64,000 nt of DNA from Adiantum capillus-veneris (Eukaryota; Streptophyta; Polypodiopsida; Polypodiales; Pteridaceae): positions 59,068,184 to 59,132,183 of the forward strand of contig CM043942.1 in assembly GCA_014529385.2 (NCBI GenBank), read 5' to 3'. Each line of letters starts with the position of its first letter. The stretch's first letter is position 1. This document shows, in pieces, positions 47,360 through 57,779 of the stretch. Made by a program: the position numbers and the translations under genes. A model generated the notes under the pieces. The model was not told where the DNA came from. It ran no database searches and saw only the letters and a list, made by a program, of their open reading frames with translations.

Positions 47360-47900
47360 GCTGTCGTTTTGTTGTTGTAAAGAAAGTATAGACTATAGCC
47401 TTTGCAGTAGCTTGTCTTGTTCGTCCATTCTGATTTACATAGTCTTCACATGATTCAGGAAAATCATAATTGATCAGGAACTTTATGTTTTTCACATCCA
47501 CGCTCTGAGCTGCAGCATCTGTTTCTGTCATTATAGGTCTACTGCCAGATCTAAATTCAAAAAGAACCCAATGTCGTATATCTTGACTCTTATCATCATG
47601 GATAGAGAAAATTCCATCCATCACTTACACCAGCAAATCTGTCAATTCGGAGTATTTGTGATTCTCAGAAACAACTTCTACAATCTGTAGAATTGAGTGA
47701 TTGGCTTTCTGATCTTGTGAGCCAATGACAACTTTGTAAGGATTTTGTAGAAATTGTATGGCTAAACCCTTAACTTCTTTAGGCCAAGTTGCACTCCAAT
47801 GCAAAGTTTGTTTGTTCAGGCCGAATCCAGGACTTAATTATTCTAATTTGAGGTTCAAAACCCTGCCAAGCATTCGATGCGCATTATCAAGGACAAGCTT
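47360..47900 (-). pseudogene. Captured DEAD-box RNA helicase fragment (DDX5/DBP2-like; plant RH20/RH30 type)
   Basis: Minus-strand codons spell KLVLDNAHRML (motif II region, with the DEAD box decayed to DNAH), WSATWPKEV (motif III), FLQNPYKVVIGSQDQKANHS, SENHKYSEL, and then in the lower frame SIHDDKSQ, TDAAAQSVDVKNIKFLINYD (motif V region) and NGRTRQATAKAIVYTFFT (motif VI region). This is the C-terminal half of a DEAD-box helicase of the p68/DBP2 group. About 25 residues between two MDG stretches are missing. No introns are evident, so a retro-copy captured by element V is likely; it lies in the same direction, next to the 3' LTR. Stops and altered motifs make it non-functional. Confidence 0.85.
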
Positions 47901-49375
47901 TTGAGATCCTCTGATTACCCTTATGTCTGCTGTTTGTCATTGAGGACTTCTTTGTTCTTGTGCAATCCTGTTGTTAGTGTTGTCTGCAGCTTTGTCATTG
48001 TAGGCCATTCTTCGACTTGCCATTGAGGAGAAGTATGCTATGATCTGAAATTGGTGCTCCAATTCATTTGTCAATTGATTTGAGTAGCATTTCCTTATTG
48101 TTGATGTAGAAGGAATATGTACAAGAGGATGGTGATAGGTGTCTTTAGATTAGGGTCTAAAACCTGGATGACCAAAGGGAAAAAACCCGGTGGGAAAAAA
48201 AATGCCTTTGGTATACGCTCTTATTGGAGTTGAGCAGTTGAACGTGAAGTACATGTTCATGAAAGGTGAGTACTTGGGTGAAACATGGAAAGAGTGCCTG
48301 ATGCAAGTGCCAATTATGGGACACTCTATATGCATATGAGAAATTTGTCAACAAAAGCATGCAATGTGAAAGAAGGATATGATGGGTGTTTAGAGGAATA
48401 AATGTAGCACATGTGACATCAAAAAGATGTCTCAATAGCTTCCACCTTTCCAAGAAGGGTTTTCGATGTAGAAGTTTCTCCACTCGTATCTCACTGTGCT
48501 CAGCACGTGAGTGTCTTTTGGCCCTTCTCCTTCACTTCACCAGACTTAAGTACTTAGACTTCGACTCTTTTGCTCACCTATACCAGCATGAGCGACACAA
48601 CGTAAATATGCTCAACTCTTCCAGCTTGAGCAGTACCTAGAATAGCTAAGACGCTTAGACCACAGAGAATATTACTTGAAGCTTTGGGACTAACACCTCA
48701 CTCATTTTGTGGCTTAGCTACTCGACTCTGGCTCTTATGACTTGTCGGTTGCATGTTGACACTGCTTTGTGACAAGTTCTTCGGCTGTTGTAGTGGTTGC
48801 TGAGACATACTTTGTGAAGTTTCATTGTTATCCTGTACCTTCTTCTCTTTGTAGTTCTCAGGCCTCTCGTCAGTCTTTTCTTCATGTGGATTATGGTTTT
48901 TTTTATTTTTTCTTAATAATAAACAAAGAAAATCTTTAAAAAAACTTAACAGAAGAAAAATCATTCAAATAGAAACCTAAATGCTATGTACACTATACAC
49001 ATGTCCCTAGGGGCTCATATATGGATTTTGTCCCCATACTCCTCTGCAACACTACTATGAGGGCATATACTCTAAATTTCGTCAAAAACTTATCACAATA
49101 AAACGTAAAAATTCAATGCATCTCACAAAACATTGCCCTCTAATAGTCATAATGTTAGGTCCGCATTCAGAATGCCTCCCCCCTTCCTATTTGGAGTCAT
49201 CCTTTACGACAGGGTATCGCAAAGGGTATGTGTTGTGCTTGGGCAAATTAAAAGTTGTGCCTATGTAGCCCTATTATGCATACACAATCAATGCATGGAA
49301 AAGATTTATGCTGTGCAAGATGTGGGTATAAGCAATTTGCTTATTGGTATTTGTTGGCGAGGCTTCCTATTCTAA
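47901..49375. other. Unclassified sequence, possible degraded copia RT near 48225-48300
   Basis: Internal part of element V or its flank. On the plus strand, 48225-48280 reads VEQLNVKYMFMKGEYLGET, which resembles the reverse-transcriptase stretch of Ty1/copia elements, and a later YEKF stretch could follow. It is too short to be sure. The remainder, including the minus-strand frame 48964-48698 with a hydrophobic start and a Gln/Asn-rich tail, is not recognised. Confidence 0.3.
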
Positions 49376-50400
49376 GCAATGTAATGGTCTTTGAAGCTCC
49401 TGTATCGTTGCTTCATTGAAGCGACTTGCTCTCTTCTAACTGTACTCTAATCGTAGGAAGAATTGTAAGAATTCAAGCGGCGATGCACTGACAGCAATTT
49501 TGTTGTTCTTCTTTGGGACCCATTTCTTTGCAATTATTGGCTCTATCCCAGGCTTTGAATGCAGAGACATGAGAACAGAATGCAGTTTCAAAGATATTCT
49601 CAATTTTACTTTTGACAATGTCTAAAGCAAGCAGAGATTGATCCAGATGAGGCGAGCATGCCTTATAAGTACATTCCTCTTTCTGAAGTTCAAAGATAAC
49701 TGACAAGTGATCAGATAGAGCAATAGAGTTATCCTTATAACAATTTACTTGCCAATACTCCTGCATGACACTGGAGCTCATGTAAACCCTGTCCAGTCTG
49801 GCCGCTCTATAGCATGAACCTTTTTGTTTATTGCTCCAGGTGTGTTGAGTGTTCTCTGAGATATCAACAAGGTTGTGCTTCACTAGGACTTGCTCCCATT
49901 TGGCTTTTTCAGAGCTTCTCATTGGAGGCCCCAATTGATTCCATCTGTCAAGAGAAGACTCTACCATATTAAAGTCCCGTACAATCATACAAGGCCCTGA
50001 GAGGTTAAAGATCTCTTCCCAGGCATTAGCTCTTTCCACATAAGAATTAGAAGCATAGGCAGAGATGAGTATAATCAAAAGGTTGGCCAAGGGATACAGC
50101 TATCCAACTACCCTTTTGGGATGAGTGTTGATCTATCACTAGATGGTTGTATTTATCTGGTATGCCCAAGGATGCACCACCTATGCCTTGCAAATGATCT
50201 GTGTAATACCAGTTATATCCAGAGCCAATTCTGTGAAGGTTAGAGATAAGGTTTGTACCAGAGACCTTCAGCTCCTGTAGACAAAGGAAATCAGGACTGA
50301 GATTAGTATCAAAAAACCATTTTTTAATGACAAGGGACCTTAGGGAATCAATGAGCCCCTTGCAGTTGTAGGTGAGGGCTTTTATATTGGGACACTTCAT
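49376..50400 (-). pseudogene. LINE endonuclease (EN) domain, N-terminal part of ORF2
   Basis: Minus strand, in two frames. 50400-50047 begins MKCPNIKALTYNCKGL and has PDFLCLQELK, the usual opening of an L1 endonuclease. 50090-49473 has GPCMIVRDFNMV (the usual Gly-Asp is Arg-Asp), RLDRVYMS and IALSDHLSVIF, the closing EN motifs. It ends with the conserved linker AWDRANNCKEMGPKEEQQN. A frameshift near 50070 joins the two halves. The domain nicks target DNA for target-primed reverse transcription. The RT that should follow is missing after 49376. Confidence 0.88.
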
Positions 50401-52330
50401 TTTTTTATTTTCTTTGCAGGTTTTGACAATGAGACTGAAGTCCTTGTAGGGTCCTTGGAGGGTTCCTTCTTCCTTTTAGATTTTAAGGACTGATCCATAG
50501 GAAGACTCTCCTCTTCTGCTTGGGTCATGAAAATATCAAAACTGACTTGTCAGGGTCATAGCTCACTTGTGCTTTGGCATCCCTATCATGTTCCATAAGC
50601 TGGGATTCAAAAATCTCATTGTCCTTGAGTTGAGTACTAGGAATTGAAGTCCCCTCAGAATCGGACGACTCTATTGAGGATAATCCCCCGGCTTGACTCA
50701 TTGGACTATCAGGGGGAGTGGGGTGCCTTGTGCTAGGGGCTCCATTCTGATTTGTTGCAGAGATTCATTTCTCACTTGGGTTCTCTCTTTCAACATTTTC
50801 CTCATGATGTGGAGAAGCATAATCTTCCTCTTCTTGCAAGTCATAGTTAAGAGGGTCAAATACTTCCTGCAGGAGGAGGCTATAGCTATTTTTATTTCTT
50901 TTTGTAAGGCTGTCTACTATTCTTAGCATTTCTGGTAGTATTTTTTCTCTGGACAGGCTGAAAAGATTCTTTCTTCTCTGGTTGGTTTTCTTCTTAAGGA
51001 GGATGGGGGGGGTTGAGGTCCGGACAGTCTTTAATGTAGTGACCTTGTCTCATGCAGTGAAAGCATGCATTAGGCAGTTTCCTGTAGAGGGCAGTTTGAA
51101 GGTGTAGAAGGTTCCCTTCTAAGTCTTTGATAGGAATCATAGTTTTCAGTTCTGCCTGTAGATCAACTTCTATTAGTAGATGAGGGTTCCATTTGGGATT
51201 GATTCCAATCCTTGCTCTTTGACCTAAGACTCTGCCCACATTGGAACCTATGTTTTTAAGCCAGGGAAAAAGCTCAACTGGTAGATTAGGGAAATCAATT
51301 CAAACTGGGACTTTGGTAGATTTAGGCCCTCTAGGGTTAAAGCTACCAGGAAACCAGTTAAATATTGAAATGGTAGCATTTCTGATAAGCCATTGACCTT
51401 GGCTGATAATCTGAAGAGCAGAGTTAGGGTCATCACAAAAAAAACTGATAGTAGCTATTAGGTAGGTATTGGACATGGTAGACTTTTATGTCTCTGTTAG
51501 TCCAATTGACAGCCATCCAGTTTTTTAGGGCTTCCACAGAAGGTCTAGATCCATGGAGGAGACCTATGACAACCCTTTCCTAAAGTTGTGAGTGCCAGAG
51601 CTCAAATTCTTGCTTAGGGATGATCACTGCCTCATCAATAGGCATAGCTTGAGTAGGGTCAGCAGTGTTAACCTCAACCTCCTCTTGAGGGATATCACAA
51701 GGAGTAGGGGGATGCTCGACAGGGATTGGTTCCCTTGCTAAAAAATTATTATCCTGCATCACCTTATCAACAGACTGACCCTGCTGGAGCTTCGCAAAGA
51801 ATTTTCTAACATTTTCAGACAGAATGCCCGCCATAAATTCAGCATTAAAGTGGTCATGAGGGTAAAAGTCATTTCCTGAATAGAGGTCGTGTAAAGGCAT
51901 TGGAGGTCTGAGTTCGAAAATTCCCACTGTAGGGAAAGCAAGGGGTTGAGATTTATTCACCATATCCGCATATGCAGGAGGGTGAGGCCCCAAGAAGGCT
52001 CCACTGAGCTTCGTGTTGACTGAGTTGGCACTCGGTAGACCTCGAGGTAGAAACTGAAGCAGGGGGTTAGGTACAAGGTTATCATGTGGAGGCTGAGAGG
52101 CAGAGCCTTCTTGGGGTGTCCTACCATGGCCATTACGCAGGGCTTCGGAAAGCTCCTTAAGACCCACCCCCCCCTAGGAGGAGGGGGCGAGGTAGAAAAG
52201 GGGGAGAGTAAATAGAGGATAGTATTCAGAAGGGGGAGAAAGGGGGAAGACGAGGACTGAACATGCAGACCGTACGACTCATGCAAAGAGGAAAGCCAGA
52301 GCTGTCCCTTCACCCTCTCTCTTTTGGGGG
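50401..52330 (-). pseudogene. LINE ORF1: DUF4283-like domain and CCHC knuckle (broken)
   Basis: Minus strand. N-terminal frame 52167-51580 (MGLKELSEALRNGHGRTPQEG..., ending KQEFELWHSQL). A DUF4283-like middle lies at about 51560-51250 (NWMAVNWTNRDIKVYHVQY and WLIRNATISIFNWFPGSFNP), then frame 51239-50994 with RIGINPKWNPHLLIEVDL and knuckle CFHCMRQGHYIKDC. A Ser/Lys/Glu-rich tail follows to about 50410. It directly precedes the EN domain, as in L1 elements. It is interrupted by at least two stops. The product would bind element RNA. 52140-52330 probably holds the LINE 5' UTR, with a CCCCCCCC-rich run. Confidence 0.8.
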
Positions 52331-52485
52331 TTTTACCCTACATCCAAGGCCAGATATAATGTATTACATACTCACTCAAACTTTTAAAAAATCAATACTT
52401 TGTGAGATTCCCCCATTCTTTTAGCCCCCTCCTCCCAAAATCACACGCACACAAAAGCCTGCATGTGCACTTTCACCTCCCTTCC

Positions 52486-52494
52486 TTATATAAC
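52486..52494 (+). promoter_or_regulatory. TATA-like motif upstream of the HET-like gene
   Basis: TTATATAAC lies about 70 bases before the CT tract and about 140 bases before the likely start codon, a plausible core promoter position. Confidence 0.45.
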
Positions 52495-52561
52495 AGCCCC
52501 CAGGGCCCAACCCCCCCTCCTGCTCACTTTGTGCCCCCTCTGTAACCCCACCCCCAGAGAG

Positions 52562-52563
<2 letters not shown>

Positions 52564-52608
<45 letters not shown>
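52564..52608. repeat. (CT)n tract in the presumed 5' UTR
   Basis: 45 bases of CT directly before an ATG at 52609. CT-rich 5' leaders are common in plant genes. Confidence 0.9.
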
Positions 52609-52610
<2 letters not shown>

Positions 52611-52630
52611 GGTTAACCAAAAAGGCCTTT

Positions 52631-54040
52631 ATGAGGATGAAAACATTGCAGGTTTCAAAGCGGAGGGCGATCGCTCCAGATGTGAATTCTTGGAAGCCGC
52701 AGACCCTGCGCATACAGTTTCGCCTGATTGACTGCAAATCCATAAATAATCGATTAGGCTGATCCCACACTTATGGGATGGAGGTTTATGATGTATTCAG
52801 TTGTGAATGCACATCAAAATGCTTTGCAAAAGTGCCACGGTGTTCTAGTAAACCCTGCCCACAGCATCTTGATGCTTAAAGTGCTCCACGCGACAGAGTT
52901 GTGAAGAACATCTTGGGTATGTGCGCAAGTCTTAGCGCGGCAGGTGTGGAATATGCATGGCACGATGGTGTATGTATTGTGCAGCACGACGATGCCGAAG
53001 TTGAAGAAAATATAAAACATGTGGGATGGATATATGCCTATGCAAGAGAGGCCATCATTTTTTTGCATCGCGTGTGGAGCCCCATGGCAGGGATCAGGCA
53101 TGACGATGATCTTGTCTCACGGTGGTAGACGAGGGTGTGGACATTTCAAGAGGCGGCTATGTCAAAACGTAGGCGATACTATGTGCGTGTTGGAATAGGA
53201 AAATTGGGCGATTGCCAGAGCCTGCAAGAGCTGGAGGAGAAAGTAAGTCTTTGGTATCAGAAAGAGTACAGTAAGGTGGCAATCATTAATGAGGAGGAGG
53301 TGATGTGGAAAACTTTAATGGAGATTAACATCGTGATAGTGCGCTTGTTAGTTGGTGTAGCAGCAAGTGAGCATGATCCAATTCTGTTTCACAAACCATG
53401 GAAGTGGACTGTTTGCATTAGTGATTGGATCAGGACTTTGTTCCATACATGCTTCCAGTTCCCAAGCCTAGCTATAGCACTAGAGTTTTCTGCTTTCACG
53501 AAAGCAAGCACAAGGGAGATTGAATCAACATCATTCTGGCGGTGACAGGGGTGAAGGATTTTGTGGCTCCAAAGGATATTCAGATGGAGGCCTCAACAAT
53601 TGAGTTCTTCAGGAGGCAAGGAGAGCAAGGTCTGGCAAGGGCTGTGTTCATGACGAATGTGCTGATCCACAGAGTCAACAATCAGGATGGGCTAAGGCAC
53701 CGTCACACATGGGTGTCTGATTTGTCCAAACTCTTGAAATCAATCTACGAACAAATCAAAGAAACTATTACTACTCAAGAGGAGGCGGCGCAAGTGATCA
53801 CGACGATGAGCTCTGTGGACAAGTTCATTGGGTTTAGTGTGCAGCTGCAGGATGGGAAGCTTGAGCTCAGCGGAGAGCTGGCATGCGTAGCCCGCAGGTG
53901 TACTGCATGTCCGAAAAATAAGCAAGATCCAATAGATCCAAGAGGACCTGAAGGATCTATCATTGTTCTCCAGGTAAAACAAGCGTGTTCCTTTACCTCT
54001 TTTGAAGCATATAATGCAGGCTGTAACAATATGGAGTAGT
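52631..54040 (+). pseudogene. HET-domain-like gene, decayed
   Basis: From ATG 52631 one frame reads FRLIDCKSI (about 52715), a Cys-rich stretch, then at 52940-53050 YAWHDGVCIVQHDDAEVEEN followed by NIKHVGWIYAYAREAIIFLH, and at 53135 RVWTFQEAAMSKR. This order matches the three blocks of the HET (heterokaryon incompatibility) domain: a Trp-Asp-Cys-Ile block, a helix with Tyr, and an R-x-W-T-x-Q-E block. In-frame stops at 52760, about 52877, 53126 and 53543 and a shift to another frame at about 53542 break it. The downstream frame (53542-54039) is Gln/Glu-rich and not recognised. Fungal HET proteins act in non-self recognition; the plant role is unknown. An alternative start (52609) gives only 40 codons. 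Not a transposon gene. Confidence 0.6.
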
Positions 54041-54071
54041 TCAGGTGGGGCAGAAGTACTATCCTGTGAAT

Positions 54072-55682
54072 TTGTTTTGTTTTTTTTAGAAACATGAATT
54101 GGCATTAAAAGGGTGGAGTATTACAAGAGTGCCTCACAGGAGGGAAGAGAGGTGTCCCAACAAATTACAAAGCCAAATAAGAATAAATCATTCTAAGTCT
54201 ATTAGGGGAGTAAAAACACAGCATGGCATCTTGCTAATTTTGCCACCTTAAGTTTTGTTGAAGAGACTTGAGAGGCTGATAGAATACATCTATCATTAGT
54301 TTGGATGTTTTGACTGCTACTCTTTTGAGCTCCATGGAGAATACAATAGAGTTATCTGTGAACTGATTTTGAAAAATTGCTTCATTCCTTTGTGTCCAGC
54401 AAGCCCATAAGTACTCCATTCTCCACAGATTCCATAAAGGGATGTCCAGCCTATGGCATTCTCCCATGAGGATTTCTTTGACTGTAAGGGGGTGAGGGTG
54501 AAGGCTAGAGAAACAGTACTGCAGCATCTAAAGCTTCCTTTGATTGGTATTGGATCCAAAGAAAATGTGGGGTAGGTCTTCTATTGCTTGGCATCTTTTG
54601 CACTTCCTATCTTCAATTTTAGGTTTAAGGGCTCTGACCCCAGTCTATACACCTTGGTGGAGAATAGACATGGCAAGAAAACTGTGTTTAATTGGGTATG
54701 CAAAGCTCCATACACATTTGAACATGTGAATTCACTGTCTTGAATTTTATTGTAAACTCCATTTTTTGTTCAGATTTTTCCTTAAAGCTTCATTAAAATT
54801 CTGAACCATGTTGTAGCTGGTGATGGCTTTCTAGGCCCATTCTTCTAGCTTCCCATGCTTGGTTCTAGATGCCCCTTCCAATTGGAGTAGGGTTTTAAGT
54901 TCAAGAATCTTGTTCAAAAGCTCAGAAGAACAGCTAGAGGACAAATTAGTGCTATTAGATAGAATTTTAGCTAATATCCATTCACCATTCACATACAGGT
55001 CAGACCAGCTTTGGAAGCCATCTTTAAAGCATTTATGGACCTTAAGATTAAGCTTTCTTTCAGTTTTCTTAAGGATTCACCCAATCCAAATAGAGTCCTA
55101 CATAAGAAAGTCATGAGACAAGGCCTTGTTCAAAGGAATATGCATACTGCTCCTAATCTCAAAACCAAGCCTTCCATAAGGCGACAGTTAGGGGGCTGCA
55201 TGTAGGATTTATATTAACATTCGAGGTGATAGTGTCCCACAATGTAATATTTTTCCATGCTTTGGAGGACTGTACTGTAAAATTGTTTATATTTATTTTG
55301 ATAAGACAGGCCCAGAAGTCGTGAGAGGAAACAAACCTTGCTATCCACTTACCTGCCATCTTGTTAGCTAGCCTTTCAAGATTAAGAATACCCACACCTC
55401 CTTTGATTTTAGGCATACAAAAGGTATTCCAGGAAACTTTTGCTACCTTCTGTATTTCATATGTACCCCCCACAAAAATCTTCTAGCAAGAGAAATTACC
55501 TGGTTAAGCTGAAGCTTGGTGGGTTTCCAGCATGAGAGATAGTAGATAATGGAAGGCAGTATATAATGGTTGAGCACAAAGGATCTGGCAGCCAGATTAG
55601 GTTGCATGTTTTGCCACATCAGCACCTTATTTCTAAGTTTAGTTAATACCCAATACCATCTTTGGGTCATTGTTACCTTAAA
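54072..55682 (-). mobile_element. LINE C, 3' part: end of RT and zf-RVT
   Basis: Minus strand. The T-rich 54074-54091 is the 3' A tail. From 55682: FKVTMTQRWYWVLTKLRNKVLMWQ, NHYILPSIIYYLSCW, FLWG, VSWNTFCMPKIKGGVGILNLERL, then CKRCQAIEDLPH (zf-RVT zinc finger, near 54600) and a terminal region with WNLWRMEYLWACW. Several frame changes occur. CACTA-2 interrupts the RT, and the upstream RT resumes at 63434. It is similar in layout to LINE B. Confidence 0.88.
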
Positions 55683-55745
55683 CACTACAAGAGGCTATTC
55701 ATATTAGCGACGCTCACACAACGACGCTCAAAAAAATAATTCCCG

Positions 55746-55805
55746 GCGTCGCTATGAGCGTCGCAAATTTATTTGTAAATTTGCGACGCTCATAGCGACG
55801 CCGAT
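55746..55805. repeat. Perfect 28-bp-arm hairpin in the CACTA-2 left subterminal region
   Basis: Arms 55746-55773 and 55778-55805 are exact inverted copies with a 4-nt loop. Built from the GCGTCGCTATGAGCGTCGC subterminal motif. Confidence 0.92.
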
Positions 55806-55889
55806 TGGGCTAAAAAAATAACAGAGAGCGCCCAAAAACTCAGATCTCAGATCTGAGTTTTTCGACGCCCTCAAGCAAGGAGCAGGTAA

Positions 55890-55923
55890 CGCTCTCCCTC
55901 TCTCTCTCTCTCTCTTTCTTCTC

Positions 55924-55954
<31 letters not shown>

Positions 55955-56058
55955 AGAGGAAGGAGAGCCAGGTATGCTCCTTCCCTCTCCTCACTCTCAT
56001 GTTCCCTTCCCCTCTTTCTCTCTCCCTCTCTCTCTCTCTCACACACACACATAGTGTT

Positions 56059-56108
<50 letters not shown>

Positions 56109-56335
56109 AACATAAACAAAAACGCACACACACATACATAAACAAAGAATGCACACACACATTGAGAGAGGAAAAGAGAGAGAGAGCATGCATAAACAAA
56201 AAACGCACACATTGAGAGAGGAAAAGAGAGAGAGAACATGCATAAACAAAAAACGCACACATTGAGAGAGGAAAAGAGAGAGAAAACATGCATAAACAAA
56301 AACACGCACACACATTGAGAGAGAAAGAGAGAGAA
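55890..56335. repeat. Microsatellite and short tandem repeat cluster
   Basis: CT run (55894-55917), CA run (55925-55950), GA run (56063-56104), then a 53-66 bp unit (GAGAGAGGAAAAGAGAGAGA...CATGCATAAACAAA...CGCACACA) repeated about four times to 56335. Open frames on the minus strand are artefacts of these repeats. Confidence 0.9.
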
Positions 56336-56394
56336 ACTAATTTAACGTCGTAGGAAACTAATTAAAATTAAAAGACCTAAAGATCTAGCCGACG

Positions 56395-56450
56395 AGGAGT
56401 TGAACTCAAGACCTATTATTCAAGAGGGAAATGGCATAACCAATCTATCA
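56395..56450 (-). repeat. tRNA-like fragment (possible SINE head)
   Basis: On the minus strand, a TTGGTTATGCC stretch is followed by CTTGAGTTCAACTCC, which resembles A and B boxes. Degenerate; no cloverleaf claimed. Confidence 0.3.
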
Positions 56451-56520
56451 TACTTGGCATGGGTGATAGAAAGGTTATACCATTTATCTCTTTTTATTGG
56501 CACACACATCCACACACGCG

Positions 56521-56780
56521 CACACACACAAGAAGAAGAGAGTTATAACGTCGTAGAAAACTATCCTAAAAGACGTTAAAGATTAGGTTAGATGTAGACT
56601 TACGTTAAATTAGATTTAGGTTTATTTAAGTTAAATTAGATTAGATTTAGGTTTATTTAAGTTAAATTAGATTAGATTTAGGTTTATTTAAGTTAAATTA
56701 AATTAAATTTAGGTTTATTTTTAATTAGATTTACGTTTATTTACGCTAGATTTAGATTTACGTTATATTAGATTAGATTT
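56521..56780. repeat. AT-rich repeat block, left copy, with GATTTAGGTTTATTTAAG units
   Basis: Begins CACACA-AGAAGAAGAGAG, then AACGTCGTAG, then repeated units of about 31 bp. A matching block lies at 57280-57440, on the other side of the HMA/HIPP-like fragment. A shorter third copy of the AACGTCGTAG segment is at 56344. Confidence 0.85.
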
Positions 56781-56785
56781 AGGTC

Positions 56786-57136
56786 TCCATAGACTGCGAT
56801 GCCTGCGTGAAGCGGGTGATCAAGAAAGCCCTCAATGGAATATAGGGTATTGCTGCCTTCACTCATGGTGGGCTCCGTCGATCCAAAAGTACTGGTGAAA
56901 TGTCTTCAGAAGATAGGGAAGAAGGTGGATCTTCAGGGCGGCAAGAGTCACTACATCCCCGACACAATGACCATCTAGACAACAACAACAACTTCAAAGT
57001 TAGTAACAAGAGCAAGAACGGTGTAAAGGGCCAATTGCTGTCGTCAGATGTGGATGGAGATGAGGCAGCGTCACCGCCGGAAGTTAACTCTCACATCTTT
57101 AGTGATGAGAATGCCAACTCTTGCCGAGTTATGTGA
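56786..57136 (+). pseudogene. Captured HMA-domain (HIPP-like) gene fragment inside CACTA-2
   Basis: Plus strand from 56786: SIDCDACVKRVIKKALNGI, a heavy-metal-associated domain opening with the metal-binding CxxC (CDAC). Then, in a second frame (about 56868-56935), VDPKVLVKCLQKIGKKVDLQ, which is how the second half of such a domain reads. In a third frame come SSEDREEGGSS and an acidic Asn-rich tail to 57136 that ends CRVM before the stop. CRVM fits a CaaX isoprenylation box, and HMA plus CaaX is the plan of HIPPs, plant metal-binding isoprenylated proteins. A TAG at 56837 and frame changes break it. TTAG directly before it could be an old intron end, so a genomic capture is possible. Confidence 0.7.
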
Positions 57137-57279
57137 AAAATTATGTGTTAAATCAGTTTTAAGGTTCTTATAATCCCTGTTAGTTTAGTTCTTTGTTTTT
57201 AATATAACATAATTTACGTTGGATTTAGATTTATGTTATATTAGATTAGACTTAGGTTTATTTAGGTTTACCCACACAC

Positions 57280-57440
57280 ACACACACACACACAAGAAGA
57301 AGAGAGTTTTAACGTCGTAAGAAACTATCCCAAAAGACGTTAAAGATTAGGTTAGATGTAGACTTACGTTAAATTAGATTTAGGTTTATTTTTAGTTATA
57401 TTTACGTTTATTTAGATTTACGCTTATTTACGTTAGATCG
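57280..57440. repeat. AT-rich repeat block, right copy
   Basis: Matches 56521 onward, starting at CACACA-AGAAGAAGAGAG and AACGTCGTAA. Present on the far side of the captured fragment. Confidence 0.85.
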
Positions 57441-57544
57441 AGTCTACGCAAGAATTACTTACGGTTTAGGGTTTAGAGTTAGACGAACAGTGAAAAGATC
57501 TACTGTGAAAAGATGTTAAGATGCTGTGAAGTGCTACAGCTAGA

Positions 57545-57698
57545 GAAGAGGCAAAGGGGTTTTGTCCACTACATGCAGTATCATGTAGACGTGGGTCTGT
57601 AGATTTCTTGTACCCATAAATATAGACATTGACCAATAAAGACGAGATTATAACCCGGTGGTTCTGATCTCCGTGCACCTCTAGACCGAGGTGTGCGG
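57545..57698 (+). promoter_or_regulatory. Upstream block conserved with CACTA-1, ending in a hairpin
   Basis: Contains GAGGCAAAGGGGTTTTG, GACCAATAAAGACGAGATT and a hairpin with arms 57671-57681 and 57688-57698 (CCGTGCACCTC / GAGGTGTGCGG). It matches 23807-23960 of CACTA-1 in the same orientation relative to the transposase, about 140-300 bases before the start. Confidence 0.5.
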
Positions 57699-57727
57699 GG
57701 ATTGGACATGACTAGAGAATGTGAGGT

Positions 57728-57730
<3 letters not shown>

Positions 57731-57776
<46 letters not shown>
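57731..57776. repeat. (GA)23 microsatellite
   Basis: Perfect GA run about 65 bases before the CACTA-2 transposase start. Confidence 0.95.

Positions 57777-57779
<3 letters not shown>

Noticed and set aside
48225-48300. Firm call of a Ty1/copia reverse transcriptase
   Set aside because: Only about 20 residues resemble it, without the catalytic motif; kept as a low-confidence note.
48698-48964. 88-codon frame with hydrophobic start as a secreted peptide
   Set aside because: No promoter, neighbour or family support; the tail is low-complexity Gln/Ser/Asn.
52609-52731. 40-codon frame starting at the ATG directly after the CT tract
   Set aside because: It ends quickly and is out of frame with the HET-like blocks; ATG 52631 is the better start.
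55752-56315. Cys/Val/Leu/Ser-rich frames on the minus strand resembling membrane proteins
   Set aside because: Translation of CA/GA/CT tracts and a short tandem unit inside CACTA-2.
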